In this document: positions 7,923-15,979 of the stretch, piece by piece
Numbering within the stretch: position 1 is the stretch's first letter
Layout: each line of letters begins with the position of its first letter
Assembly: GCF_036227325.1 (NCBI RefSeq)
Contig: NZ_CP109467.1
Location: 6,324,001-6,388,000, forward strand
Length of the DNA: 64,000 nucleotides
DNA from: Streptomyces sp. NBC_01465
GTDB taxonomy: Bacteria > Actinomycetota > Actinomycetes > Streptomycetales > Streptomycetaceae
Direction of reading: 5' to 3'
Position numbers and translations under genes: made by a program
The notes under the pieces: generated by a model
Told to the model about the DNA's origin: nothing
What the model saw: the letters and a program-made list of their open reading frames with translations, nothing else
Databases searched by the model: none

Positions 7923-10900
7923 GTGAGACGTTGGAAGACTCGAGGTGCGCTGGCCGCGGTCGCGGCGATGCTGTTCGTGGGGACGGCCGCGCCTTCTTCA
8001 GTTGCTGTGACAACGTTGTCAGGAGCATTCGCGGGAGGACACGGCGCCCCGCTCGTCGACGATCCCAGCGATTACGTCGACCCCCTCATCGGCACCGGCA
8101 GAGGCGGGTCCAGCGTCGGTGAGATCAACAACTTCCCCGGGCCCTCGACCCCGTTCGGGATGATGCAGTTCTCTCCCGACACCCCCGGCTCCTACGCCGG
8201 GTACCAGTACCACAGCGACACCATCCGCGGCTTCAGCATGGATCACGCCTCGGTCGGCTGCACCGCCTTCGGCGACGTGCCGGTCCTCCCCGTGACCGGT
8301 GACGTCGGCGCCGCCCCCTGGGACCGCGTCGAGCACTTCTCGCACACCGACGAGAAGGCGGAGCCCGGCTACTACGCCGTCACCCTCGACGACTCGAAGG
8401 TACGGGCCGAGCTCACCGCCACCACCCGTACCGGACTCGCCGCCTTCACCTTCCCCGAAGGCGCCGCCGCCCAGGTCCTCGTCAAGGGCGGTGCCAGCCT
8501 CGCGGGCGACAAGGCCGCCGACATGCGTGTCGTGGGCGACCGCGAGGTGACCGGGTCGGCCACGACCGGGAACTTCTGCGGCAAGGGCAACGAGTACACC
8601 GTCCACTACGCCATCACCTTCGACCAGCCGTTCACCGCGCACGGCACCTGGGACGGCAAGACCGTCACCGCGGGCAGCGACACGGTGGACGCCCCGAAGG
8701 CGGGCGCGTATCTGACCTTCGACACGGCGAAGAACCGCACCGTGCAGGCCAAGATCTCGATGTCGTACGTCTCCGTGGACGGCGCCGAGGCCAACATGGC
8801 CGCGGAGGTGCCGGGTTGGGACTTCGGCGCGCTGCGGCAGCAGACCCGCGACCAGTGGACGCTTGCGCTGCGCAAGGTCCGGGTCGCGGGCCAGGACACC
8901 GACGAGCTGAAGACCTTCTACACCTCGCTCTACCACGGGCTGATGCACCCGAACACGTTCGACGACGCCGACGGGCGCTACATCGGCTTCGACAACAAGA
9001 TCCGCACGCTCCCCAAGGGCCGTCACCAGTACGCCAACTTCTCCGACTGGGACACCTACCGCTCGCTCGCCCCGCTGCAGGCGATGCTCTGGCCCAAGGA
9101 GGCGAGCGACATGGCGCAGTCGCTCGTCAACGACGCGGTGCAGGGCGGCTGGTGGCCGCGCTGGCCCGTCGCCAACGACTACACCGGGCAGATGACCGGC
9201 GACAACTCCGTCGCCCTCATCTCCAACCTCTACGCCTTCGGCGCCCGTGACTTCGACCTCAGGACCGCGCTGAAGTACCTGGTCAAGGGTGCGACGACGG
9301 TGGACGACACCCCGGGTGCGTACAAGGAGCGCCCGGACATCGCGAACTACGTCGAGCGCGGCTACGCACCGAACAACGACGCCTCCCGCGGCGACCACGC
9401 CCGCGTCGGCGGCTCGGTCACCCTCGAGTGGGCGATCGACGACTTCGGGATCGCACAGCTCGCGAAGGCCGCGGGCGACGAGAGCACCGCCCGCACCTTC
9501 ACCCGGCGCGCCCAGAACTGGCAGAACATCCTCAACCCGGCCACGGACTACCTCCAGCCGCGCGGCGAGGACGGCCGCTTCCCGGACGGGCCCGGCTACC
9601 AGCCGCCCGCCCCCGGCAAGTTCGGCCAGGACGGCTTCGACGAGGGCAACGCCGCCCAGTACAACTGGCTCGTACCGCAGAACACGGCCGGTCTGATCCA
9701 GGCGATGGGCGGCCGCGACGCGACGTCCCAGCGGCTCGACACCTTCTTCGCGAAGCTCAACGCGGGCCCGAACGAGCCGTACATGTGGGCGGGCAACGAG
9801 GTCAACTTCGGTGTTCCGTGGGTCTACAACCACCTCGGCACCCCCTGGAAGACCCAGAAGACGGTGCGTGACATCGCCACCACCCTCTTCAGCCCGACGC
9901 CCGACGGAGAGCCCGGCAACGACGACCTCGGCGCCCAGTCCTCCTGGTACGTCTGGGCCGCGCTCGGCGTCTACCCCTCGACGCCCGGCACGCCCGACCT
10001 CTCCGTGCACAGCCCCCTGTTCGAGCGCGCCGTGCTCGATCTCCCGGGCGGTGGAAGGGACTTGGACATCCGTGCGCCGAAGGCCGCGGCGTCCGCCCCG
10101 TACGTCCACGACCTGAAGCTCGACGGCCGTGACTGGGAGCGCACGTACCTTCCGCAGTCCGTCGTACGGGGCGGAGGCCGCCTCGACTTCACCCTCTCCA
10201 CCACCCCCGACACCCACTGGGCGACGTCCGCGCAGGCGGCGCCGCCCTCGTACCGCACCGGCGAGCACCCCTTCCTGGTCAGTGCCACGCCCAACCAGTC
10301 CACCGTCGTGCCCGGCGGCGCGGGGGCGGACATCACCGTCGACGCGCAGCGGCTCGGCGGGCGCGACCACAGCCTGACGGTCACCGCCGAGGTGCCGAAG
10401 GAGCTGAGCGGGAGTGCGCGCAGCAAGCAGCTGAAGCTCGATGCGCGGACGGGGTCGGGGAGCGTCGCGTTCACCGTCACCGCCGCAGCCGGGACGCCCG
10501 AGGGTTACTACGAAGTCCCGCTGACCGTGAAGGGATCCGGGAAGTCCGCCCCTGTGAAGCTCTCGGCGTACGTCCTGGTCGCCGCGGAGGGCAGCCTGTC
10601 CGCCGCGTACGACAACACCGGGATGTCGGACGACGCCGACCACGGCCAGGGCGACCTCGACGGCGCGGGCAACACCTTCTCCCGGCAGGGGCTCGCCGCC
10701 GCCGGGCTGAAGGGCGGCGCCCGGCTGGAGGCGTCGGGCACGTCGTTCGTGTGGCCCGCCGCCCCGCAGGGGCGCCCCGACAACCTGGTCGCGGGCGGCC
10801 AGACGATCGAGCTGGGCGCGGCCGCCGAGGACGCGCGGAGGCTGCTGTTCGTGGGCTCCGCCACCAACGGTGACCAGCGGGGCAGCGCGACCGTGACGTT

Positions 10901-11147
10901 CACCGACGGCACGACCGGCACCGCGGACCTGTCGTTCGGCGACTGGACCCTGCCGGGCGGCGGCAGCGACCCGGTCTTCGGCAACACCGTGGTGGGCAAG
11001 GCCCCCAGGAACCAGGGCGGGGGTCAGGGAGGACCTGCGTACGTCTTCGCCACGACGCCCTTCCAGGTGCCCGACGGCAAGCAGATCAAGAGCGTGACGC
11101 TGCCGAAGGACGGGGAGCTGCACGTGTTCTCCGTCGGACTCGGCTGA
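7923..11147 (+). CDS. Secreted GH92-family glycosidase (alpha-mannosidase type)
   Basis: The 1074-residue protein begins with a GTG 5 bp after AGGAGG, and carries a signal peptide (MRRWKTRGALAAVAAMLFVG, cleavage near the Ala-rich APSS). Next comes the GH92 N-domain (YVDPLIGTGRGG, NNFPGPSTPFGMMQFSPDT, GFSMDHASVGC). The catalytic domain follows with NFSDWDTYRS, the Glu-containing AGNEVNFGVPW and GNDDLGAQSSWYVW (from residue 665). The last 270 residues are beta-rich, with a NEW3-like domain and a jelly-roll-like domain. GH92 enzymes are calcium-dependent inverting exo-alpha-mannosidases acting on mannans or N-glycans outside the cell. The exact linkage cannot be read from sequence. Confidence 0.92.
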   Translation: MRRWKTRGALAAVAAMLFVGTAAPSSVAVTTLSGAFAGGHGAPLVDDPSDYVDPLIGTGRGGSSVGEINNFPGPSTPFGMMQFSPDTPGSYAGYQYHSDTIRGFSMDHASVGCTAFGDVPVLPVTGDVGAAPWDRVEHFSHTDEKAEPGYYAVTLDDSKVRAELTATTRTGLAAFTFPEGAAAQVLVKGGASLAGDKAADMRVVGDREVTGSATTGNFCGKGNEYTVHYAITFDQPFTAHGTWDGKTVTAGSDTVDAPKAGAYLTFDTAKNRTVQAKISMSYVSVDGAEANMAAEVPGWDFGALRQQTRDQWTLALRKVRVAGQDTDELKTFYTSLYHGLMHPNTFDDADGRYIGFDNKIRTLPKGRHQYANFSDWDTYRSLAPLQAMLWPKEASDMAQSLVNDAVQGGWWPRWPVANDYTGQMTGDNSVALISNLYAFGARDFDLRTALKYLVKGATTVDDTPGAYKERPDIANYVERGYAPNNDASRGDHARVGGSVTLEWAIDDFGIAQLAKAAGDESTARTFTRRAQNWQNILNPATDYLQPRGEDGRFPDGPGYQPPAPGKFGQDGFDEGNAAQYNWLVPQNTAGLIQAMGGRDATSQRLDTFFAKLNAGPNEPYMWAGNEVNFGVPWVYNHLGTPWKTQKTVRDIATTLFSPTPDGEPGNDDLGAQSSWYVWAALGVYPSTPGTPDLSVHSPLFERAVLDLPGGGRDLDIRAPKAAASAPYVHDLKLDGRDWERTYLPQSVVRGGGRLDFTLSTTPDTHWATSAQAAPPSYRTGEHPFLVSATPNQSTVVPGGAGADITVDAQRLGGRDHSLTVTAEVPKELSGSARSKQLKLDARTGSGSVAFTVTAAAGTPEGYYEVPLTVKGSGKSAPVKLSAYVLVAAEGSLSAAYDNTGMSDDADHGQGDLDGAGNTFSRQGLAAAGLKGGARLEASGTSFVWPAAPQGRPDNLVAGGQTIELGAAAEDARRLLFVGSATNGDQRGSATVTFTDGTTGTADLSFGDWTLPGGGSDPVFGNTVVGKAPRNQGGGQGGPAYVFATTPFQVPDGKQIKSVTLPKDGELHVFSVGLG

Positions 11148-11164
11148 GATCACAGCCGCGCAGG

Positions 11165-11195
11165 CCGGTCCGGCGTCGTCCTGACGCCGGACCGG
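11165..11195. terminator. Bidirectional hairpin terminator
   Basis: CCGGTCCGGCGTC and GACGCCGGACCGG form a perfect 13-bp stem with a 5-nt loop, exactly between the convergent GH92 and DUF1707 genes. There is no T tract, as is common for Streptomyces terminators. Confidence 0.75.
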
Positions 11196-11849
11196 TCAGC
11201 GGCCGAGCTCCGGCTTCGACTGCGGGCGTCGCAACAACCACTGCCCGAAGGTGCGGCGCGGCGGCTTCGGGGCGCGTACGCGGATGCTGCCGCTGTGGAC
11301 CTTGCCCGTGATGTGCACCTGCAGCCGGACCGGCGCCGCGGGGTCGGGCTGCGCCCGGTTCCGCGCACTGCCGCTGCGCACCGTCACCTCGTCGAGGTCC
11401 ACCCGTACGTCCGGCGGCACCACCAGCGTCACCGAGCCGCTGTGCACCGACGCCTCGATCTCGAGCACGGGCAGTGCGATCACGGCGCCGGTGAAGTCGA
11501 GCGAGACCGCGCCGCTCCCGACCTCGATCTCCAGCCGCTGCGGCACCACCCAGGGACCCTCCCGGCGGACGCTGGCGCTGCTCACCACGATCCGCGACAC
11601 CTCCTTCGGAGCCGCGGCGGCGACACCGACGGGGAGGGCGGGTCCCGCGGCGGTCGCCGGCAGATCCGCGAGCACGGACTCGAGCTCCCCGTACGTACGG
11701 GCCGTCAGCGCCACCTCGAGCCGCTCGTCGAGCTCCTCCGCGGTCAGCCTGCCGTCGCCCGCGGCGATCTGCAGCCGCTCGACGACCAGGTCGCGGTCCT
11801 CGTGGGAGGCGCGGAGTCTGCTGCGATCGGGAACCAGTTCACCGGACAT
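11196..11849 (-). CDS. DUF1707 domain protein with beta-rich C-terminus
   Basis: Residues 12-66 are a DUF1707 (SHOCT-like) domain: RASHEDRDLVVERLQIAAG, then DGRLTAEELDERLEVALTAR, ending in the typical LADLP. The remainder, about residues 85-205, is a beta-strand-rich segment with repeated SGSVTLVVP and SGSIRVRAP patterns, resembling LiaF/DUF4097 right-handed repeats. No membrane helix is seen. DUF1707 proteins in Streptomyces are of unknown function, often tied to envelope stress proteins. The gene ends directly at the shared terminator with the GH92 gene. Confidence 0.82.
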   Translation of the reverse strand: MSGELVPDRSRLRASHEDRDLVVERLQIAAGDGRLTAEELDERLEVALTARTYGELESVLADLPATAAGPALPVGVAAAAPKEVSRIVVSSASVRREGPWVVPQRLEIEVGSGAVSLDFTGAVIALPVLEIEASVHSGSVTLVVPPDVRVDLDEVTVRSGSARNRAQPDPAAPVRLQVHITGKVHSGSIRVRAPKPPRRTFGQWLLRRPQSKPELGR

Positions 11850-11892
11850 GCCTTCAATGTACTGGGGGAGGGGAGACTCCAGCAGGCCGCTC

Positions 11893-12204
11893 TCAGTACA
11901 GCCAGAAGCCCAGTGCGGCGATGGCGAGGCCCGGGAGAAGGAGCAGGCCCGATCCGAGGAGCGCGCCCCGCAGGGCGCGGCCGCGTGGCGGGCCCGAGCT
12001 GCGCCAGGCGGTGAAGCCCCCGTGCACGCCCAGGATCGCGAGTCCGCCGCCGACGACCAGGGCGATCGCCACGAAGAAGTCGTCCCAGCCGGGGGAGTGG
12101 GCGGAGTAGTGGTGCCCGACCGCGGCGAGAGCCGCCGTGGCTGGATTGCCGTTCACGTACTGCTGGTCCTCTTCTGGTCGGAGCGGAGCGATGAGGGCTG
12201 TCAC
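11893..12204 (-). CDS. Small two-helix membrane protein
   Basis: The 103-residue protein starts at a GTG with GGGGGAGG 6 bp upstream. It has two membrane helices (about residues 43-65 and 78-102) separated by a basic loop WRSSGPPRGRALRG, and a His-containing N-terminus. The family is not recognised. The ribosome site is partly inside a 9-bp GC hairpin at 12213-12237. It lies downstream of another membrane protein gene on the same strand. Confidence 0.65.
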   Translation of the reverse strand: MTALIAPLRPEEDQQYVNGNPATAALAAVGHHYSAHSPGWDDFFVAIALVVGGGLAILGVHGGFTAWRSSGPPRGRALRGALLGSGLLLLPGLAIAALGFWLY

Positions 12205-12212
12205 ACCAAACC

Positions 12213-12237
12213 TCCCCCGGGCGGCAGGCCCGGGGGA
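12213..12237 (-). terminator. GC hairpin overlapping the next gene's ribosome site
   Basis: CCCCCGGGC and GCCCGGGGG form a perfect 9-bp stem with a 5-nt loop. On the minus strand its 3' arm runs directly into the GGGGGAGG ribosome site of the 103-residue membrane protein gene. It may end transcription of the upstream gene (stop at 12343) or mask the ribosome site. Confidence 0.5.
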
Positions 12238-12342
12238 AGGGGGTTGGGAGTATCCAGAGAGGCCTTGGCGTACTGAAGGGAAAGCAGTGACGCAGATTTT
12301 CCCCGGCGCAGGGGCAACGTTGAGGTGAGGGCGCGGGGGCGG

Positions 12343-12978
12343 TCAGGCTTTGCGGGCGGCCGTGCGCTGTACGTGGCCCTTGCGGTCCGGGGTGCCGATG
12401 TGGCCCGTCGCGCGCTCGGTCTCGCCGAGCCAGAGCTGCGGGGCGTGGCGCTGGACCGCCGCCGTCAGCTGGTCGCGGGCCGCCGCGTCGAAGGGGAACC
12501 GGTAGCGCAGGCGCGGGAGTTGAGGGGCCAGTGGGTCCTCGTCGCGGACCAGGGTCCACAGGACCGGATCGTCACGGTCGATGGGGCCCGTGGGGTACAG
12601 CTCCAGGGAGTAGACCTTCGTACGGCGGCCGAACGTGCTCCAGTGGACGCCCGCTCCGGCGAGCGAGTCCCAGCGGATCAGGCCCTGGGCCGCGCCGCGC
12701 TCCAGCCAGAAGCCGGTCTCGTCGAGGCTGACGCGCAGCCCGCGCCCGTTCCGTACGGAGACCAGCGGGATCGCGGCGAAGAAGAGGAAGAGCAGGCCCA
12801 TCACCACGGCCCCCGCGCCCCGGGCGCTGCCTCCGGCGAGCATCGCGATGCCGCCGATCAGGCAGAGCAGCCCGATCGCCGCGAGGACGGTCCCGATCGC
12901 GATCAGCTTGGAGGCGCGGCCCGTCGTACGGACGACCGTGGCGGCCGGGGAGGGGGACAGCGTGCGGGGCGAAGACAT
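12343..12978 (-). CDS. Membrane protein with PH-like cytoplasmic domain
   Basis: The 211-residue protein starts MSSPRTLSPSPAATVV. Two helices (about 28-52 and 58-78) are followed by a beta-rich domain (GLRVSLDETGFWLERGAAQGLIRWDSLAG) that looks like a bacterial PH fold, then a basic C-terminus. Long frame extension upstream of 12978 is GC-driven noise, because it overlaps the divergent gene at 13027. The ribosome site is weak. Function unknown. Confidence 0.7.
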   Translation of the reverse strand: MSSPRTLSPSPAATVVRTTGRASKLIAIGTVLAAIGLLCLIGGIAMLAGGSARGAGAVVMGLLFLFFAAIPLVSVRNGRGLRVSLDETGFWLERGAAQGLIRWDSLAGAGVHWSTFGRRTKVYSLELYPTGPIDRDDPVLWTLVRDEDPLAPQLPRLRYRFPFDAAARDQLTAAVQRHAPQLWLGETERATGHIGTPDRKGHVQRTAARKA

Positions 12979-13026
12979 GGTGGCGAGTCTAAGGAATCGG
13001 TAAAGCGCGGCGATAGGGTCGGCGCC

Positions 13027-13413
13027 ATGACGACAGACGGTGAGCAGGGGGCGTACGGGACCGAGGGCCGTACAGGCGGCGGCACGGCCGCGCCGGCCGA
13101 GCTGCGGGCGCGCTTCCGGGCGGAGGGGCGGCCCGGTCTCGTACGGGACCGGGCCGCGGAGGCCCGGCGGACGCGACGGCTGTACGCGTCGCTGCAGGCG
13201 CTGTTCGGTCTGGTCTTCCTGTTCGCGATCGGGATCCGGCTGGCCAAGGGCACCGACCCGGGACTCTGGCTCGGCGCGTACGCGGTCGGAGCGGCCGGCT
13301 GCGCGCTCGCGATGCGGCTGTCCCTGCGGGGGCGTACGCGCCTGGCTCTCGCGGTGTTCTTCGTGACGGCGGCGGTCGGGGGACTGGGCGACAGCCTCGT
13401 CGCCCAGTCGTAG
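13027..13413 (+). CDS. Small two-to-three-helix membrane protein
   Basis: The ATG at 13027 gives a 128-residue protein. About 50 polar, Arg-rich N-terminal residues are followed by helices near residues 56-72, 80-97 and 104-122. It is divergent from the PH-like membrane protein gene, with 48 bp between starts, so the two share a short promoter region. The long open frame upstream is not coding. The family is not recognised. Confidence 0.65.
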   Translation: MTTDGEQGAYGTEGRTGGGTAAPAELRARFRAEGRPGLVRDRAAEARRTRRLYASLQALFGLVFLFAIGIRLAKGTDPGLWLGAYAVGAAGCALAMRLSLRGRTRLALAVFFVTAAVGGLGDSLVAQS

Positions 13414-13431
13414 CATCCGCGGCCTTCTACC

Positions 13432-14067
13432 TCAGAGCACCAGGCCCAGCAGGAACGACACCGCGGCCCCGGCCAGCCCCGCGACGGAGACGACGATCGC
13501 CGCCGTACGCGCCCGGCCGCGGCCCGCCGCGTCCCAAGTCGTCGAGAACGGGACCTTGTTGCGTCCCGCCGGGAGATGTCCGGTCGTCACGTACAGCAGC
13601 CCGAGCGCGAAGACGAGCCACGAACCGAAGAAGCCGGCGAACCACCCGCCCGCGCGATACGGCGCGGTGATGACGTAACTCGTATCGGTGTCCGTGGAGA
13701 GCGTCGGCGCACCCGTGCGCTGGACCGACAGCTCGGTGCCGCCCGGATAGCGCCGCTTGCCGTCCTCGATCTGGGCGTTGATGTCACGGGTCTTGCCGTC
13801 GTCCGAGACGAAGGTCCCGTAACAGGTGACATGCCGGCTGTTGTGGCGGCGGGCCCGCGACGTGGTGGTGTGGCTGGTGTCGCAGGACTGCACGGTCAGT
13901 TCGCCGTGGGTGCCGATCCAGCCCACCGTGTTCGCGCCCTGGTACGCCGTGAAGGCCGCCGCCAGCAGTGCGAGGAGCAGGAATCCGGCACCGGCCGCGC
14001 GCCCCAGGACTCTCGGTCCTTCGGGTGCGGGGGAGGCGGTGGGCGGTGCGAACGGAGCCTGGGCCAC
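13432..14067 (-). CDS. Membrane protein with cysteine-containing outer loop
   Basis: The 211-residue protein begins at a GTG preceded by AAAGGAC. Its plan is one helix (about 25-47), a beta-rich loop of about 85 residues with two cysteines (VQSCDTSHTTT, RHVTCYGTF), a second helix (about 138-160) and a third at the C-terminus. The architecture resembles DUF3592-type proteins, where the loop faces outward. It faces the 128-residue gene tail to tail across 18 bp. Function unknown. Confidence 0.68.
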   Translation of the reverse strand: MAQAPFAPPTASPAPEGPRVLGRAAGAGFLLLALLAAAFTAYQGANTVGWIGTHGELTVQSCDTSHTTTSRARRHNSRHVTCYGTFVSDDGKTRDINAQIEDGKRRYPGGTELSVQRTGAPTLSTDTDTSYVITAPYRAGGWFAGFFGSWLVFALGLLYVTTGHLPAGRNKVPFSTTWDAAGRGRARTAAIVVSVAGLAGAAVSFLLGLVL

Positions 14068-14210
14068 GGGGAGTTCGTCCTTTGCTGTGCAGGGTGTGGG
14101 GGGCCTGTGTGACGGCCGCGGCATACCGGGCCGAATGTCACATCGGTGCGCTAGGGTACCGGCCTGATCGCCATTCAATTGCAAAGTGAAAGCACAACGG
14201 GGGAACAACC

Positions 14211-14537
14211 ATGCCAGGCAGTGGGTTCGACGTCGATCCGTCCGTACTGAAGAGCCAGGGCGGCGAATTCGAGCGGATCGGCGGCGATTTCGCGGTGGCC
14301 GCAGCCACGCTCAAGGATGCGCTCGCCGCGCTCGAAGGCGACGAGCCGCCGTGGGGCGCGGACACCATCGGCGGACCGTTCGACGTCGTCTACCAGCCGG
14401 TCAAGGACGGGATGAACGACTCCATGGCGTCGCTCGCCGAGCGGCTCAAGGGGATCGGCGCCAAACTCACGGCGACCGGCGCGAATTACGAGAAGACCGA
14501 GGACATCGTCACCATGACCTACACGCCGGGGAGCTGA
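14211..14537 (+). CDS. WXG100-like ESX secretion partner (locus A)
   Basis: This 108-residue helical protein carries Trp48-Gly49 in DEPPWGADTIGGPFDVVY between two long helices, the hairpin plan of WXG100/EspC-like proteins secreted by type VII systems. It is clearly paralogous to the 128-residue protein at 43589-43975 (PPWGDDDLGEKFGVVYEG versus PPWGADTIGGPFDVVYQP, and SLAERLKGIG versus SLAERLAGIG). It overlaps nothing and the next gene begins 6 bp later, so they are co-transcribed. The expected role is to pair with the protein encoded next and guide it to EccC. Confidence 0.82.
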   Translation: MPGSGFDVDPSVLKSQGGEFERIGGDFAVAAATLKDALAALEGDEPPWGADTIGGPFDVVYQPVKDGMNDSMASLAERLKGIGAKLTATGANYEKTEDIVTMTYTPGS

Positions 14538-14543
14538 TCGGCC

Positions 14544-15512
14544 ATGTCACTCACACTCCCCGGCGAGGTCGCGTGGGTCCTCGGACTGCTCGGATACGAA
14601 TGGCCCGAGGCCGACGAGGACAAGATCGTCCAGACCGCCGACGCCTGGCGGGCGTTCGGCGCGGAAGTCGCGCGGCTCGAGGAAGCCGGAATGACGGCCG
14701 CCGGTGCGGTCCGTGCCGCGAACTCCGGAGATGCCACCGAGGCGTTCGACAAGGAATGGCAGAAGTACGCGGGCGACGGCTATCTCGGCGATGCCAAGTT
14801 CATGGCGGAGACCATTGCCATCGCACTTGATGTCGTCGCCGTGAACGTCGTGATCAGCAAAGTCTCGGTCATTGCCCAGCTCGTTGCACTCGCATTCGAA
14901 ATCGCCGCCGCGCAGGCGGCCGCGCCCTTCACCTTCGGGCTCTCCGAGGCGGGAGCCGTCGGGGCCACGCAGATCACGCGGGTGGTCGTACGGAGGGTGC
15001 TGGACGAGCTGGAGAAGGTGATCGTCGAGACGATCACCAAGACCATCAAGGAAGCCTCCCTGCAGGCGCTGAAGGACATGGCCAGGCAGGCCATCACGGA
15101 CGCGGCGAAGGAGGCGGCGACGGGGGTCGCGCAGAACCTCGTCGAGCAGGGCGTCAAGGTCAACTTCGGGGCGCAGAGCGGCTTCGACCTCAAGGGCGCG
15201 GCCAGTGAGGGCCTGGACACCTTCAAGGAGTCGGCGACGAGCGGGATCAAGGACGGTCTGACCGGGGTCAAGGAGAACATCGAGGGTCTTGCCGACCCTC
15301 GTACATACTTGCAGGCGGCGACGGACCGGGCGGGCGAGCACGCGACGAACGGGGTGAACCACCTCGCGGGCAACGGGGGTTCGGGTGGTGGCGCCGGCGA
15401 GCAGGGGGCCGGCGCTGCGGAGACGCCGCCCGCGAGCCAGAGCCCGAGTTCCGGTTCCGGCTCGCACCGCAGGACCCCGCACGCGGACCGTGTCCGTTCC
15501 GACTTCGGCTGA
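14544..15512 (+). CDS. Toxin-less ESX substrate with polymorphic-toxin N-terminal domain
   Basis: Residues 1-230 match the N-terminus of the 1316-residue toxin at 39603-43553: LPGEVAWVLGLLGYEWPEADEDK versus LPGELEWVLEMLGFDWPTADEDK, a hydrophobic pair of helices, and AAAPFTFGLSEAGAVGAT versus AAAPFTFGLSEVGALGAT. This domain is used by actinobacterial ESX-exported toxins. After a short Gly/Ser linker the protein stops at residue 322, with no toxin domain. It may be a bare delivery or channel protein, a toxin that lost its tip, or a partner for separately encoded effectors. It sits between the WXG100-like gene (6 bp) and a small acidic-protein gene (22 bp). Confidence 0.8.
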   Translation: MSLTLPGEVAWVLGLLGYEWPEADEDKIVQTADAWRAFGAEVARLEEAGMTAAGAVRAANSGDATEAFDKEWQKYAGDGYLGDAKFMAETIAIALDVVAVNVVISKVSVIAQLVALAFEIAAAQAAAPFTFGLSEAGAVGATQITRVVVRRVLDELEKVIVETITKTIKEASLQALKDMARQAITDAAKEAATGVAQNLVEQGVKVNFGAQSGFDLKGAASEGLDTFKESATSGIKDGLTGVKENIEGLADPRTYLQAATDRAGEHATNGVNHLAGNGGSGGGAGEQGAGAAETPPASQSPSSGSGSHRRTPHADRVRSDFG

Positions 15513-15534
15513 ACGAGAGAAGAGGACAAGCCCC

Positions 15535-15903
15535 ATGGCTGCACAGACCCCCGACCAGGGCGGCGTCTGGGACGAGGCGCTGGAGCCGTCGCAGCTCCGC
15601 TCGCTCAACTCCGCGCTGCGCAAGCTCGCCGACAGCGACGGCGGAAGCCCCGAATTGCGGGAAGCGGCAAAGAAGTTGATGTCCGGCCGCGTCACGCTGC
15701 GCGACGCGCTCGACGACCCGTCGGTCTCGCGCGGACTGCTGTCCGGCACGGCGTCCCTGCGGGAGAAGTGGGAGGCGGCCTCGGAGGAGGAGCGCGAGGC
15801 CGTACGCGAGGGTGAGCCCGCCCCCGACGACAGCCCGACGCGCCCGTCGGACGGCCCGAAGAAGCCGCCCGGCCGCCACAGCGGAGGCTTCTCGCTCTAT
15901 TAG
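15535..15903 (+). CDS. Small acidic helical protein of toxin locus A
   Basis: The ATG at 15535 follows AGAGGA and gives 122 residues. The middle (SQLRSLNSALRKLADSDGG, then KLMSGRVTLRDALDDP) is predicted helical, followed by an Asp/Glu/Pro-rich tail ending GGFSLY. There are no membrane helices or signal peptide. It is the last gene of the WXG100-like operon and is closed by a 21-bp hairpin. Proteins of this type occur in Streptomyces ESX loci; a chaperone or adaptor role is a guess from position only. Confidence 0.65.
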   Translation: MAAQTPDQGGVWDEALEPSQLRSLNSALRKLADSDGGSPELREAAKKLMSGRVTLRDALDDPSVSRGLLSGTASLREKWEAASEEEREAVREGEPAPDDSPTRPSDGPKKPPGRHSGGFSLY

Positions 15904-15912
15904 GAGCCGAGA

Positions 15913-15972
15913 ACGGCAACGAGACGCGCCCCCGGCAGCCACAGCACTGCGGGGGGCGCGTCTCGTTGCCGT
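15913..15972. terminator. Very strong bidirectional hairpin terminator
   Basis: A perfect 21-bp stem runs from ACGGCAACGAGACGCG (start 15913) to its complement ending at 15972, with a loop of 18 nt. It lies between the convergent halves of toxin locus A and should stop transcription from both sides. Confidence 0.8.
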
Positions 15973-15979
15973 CAGCCCG

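Noticed and set aside
8019..11153. A 1044-codon minus-strand frame opposite the GH92 gene
   Set aside because: It shadows a gene with clear GH92 motifs and a signal peptide. The antisense translation has no recognisable domain.
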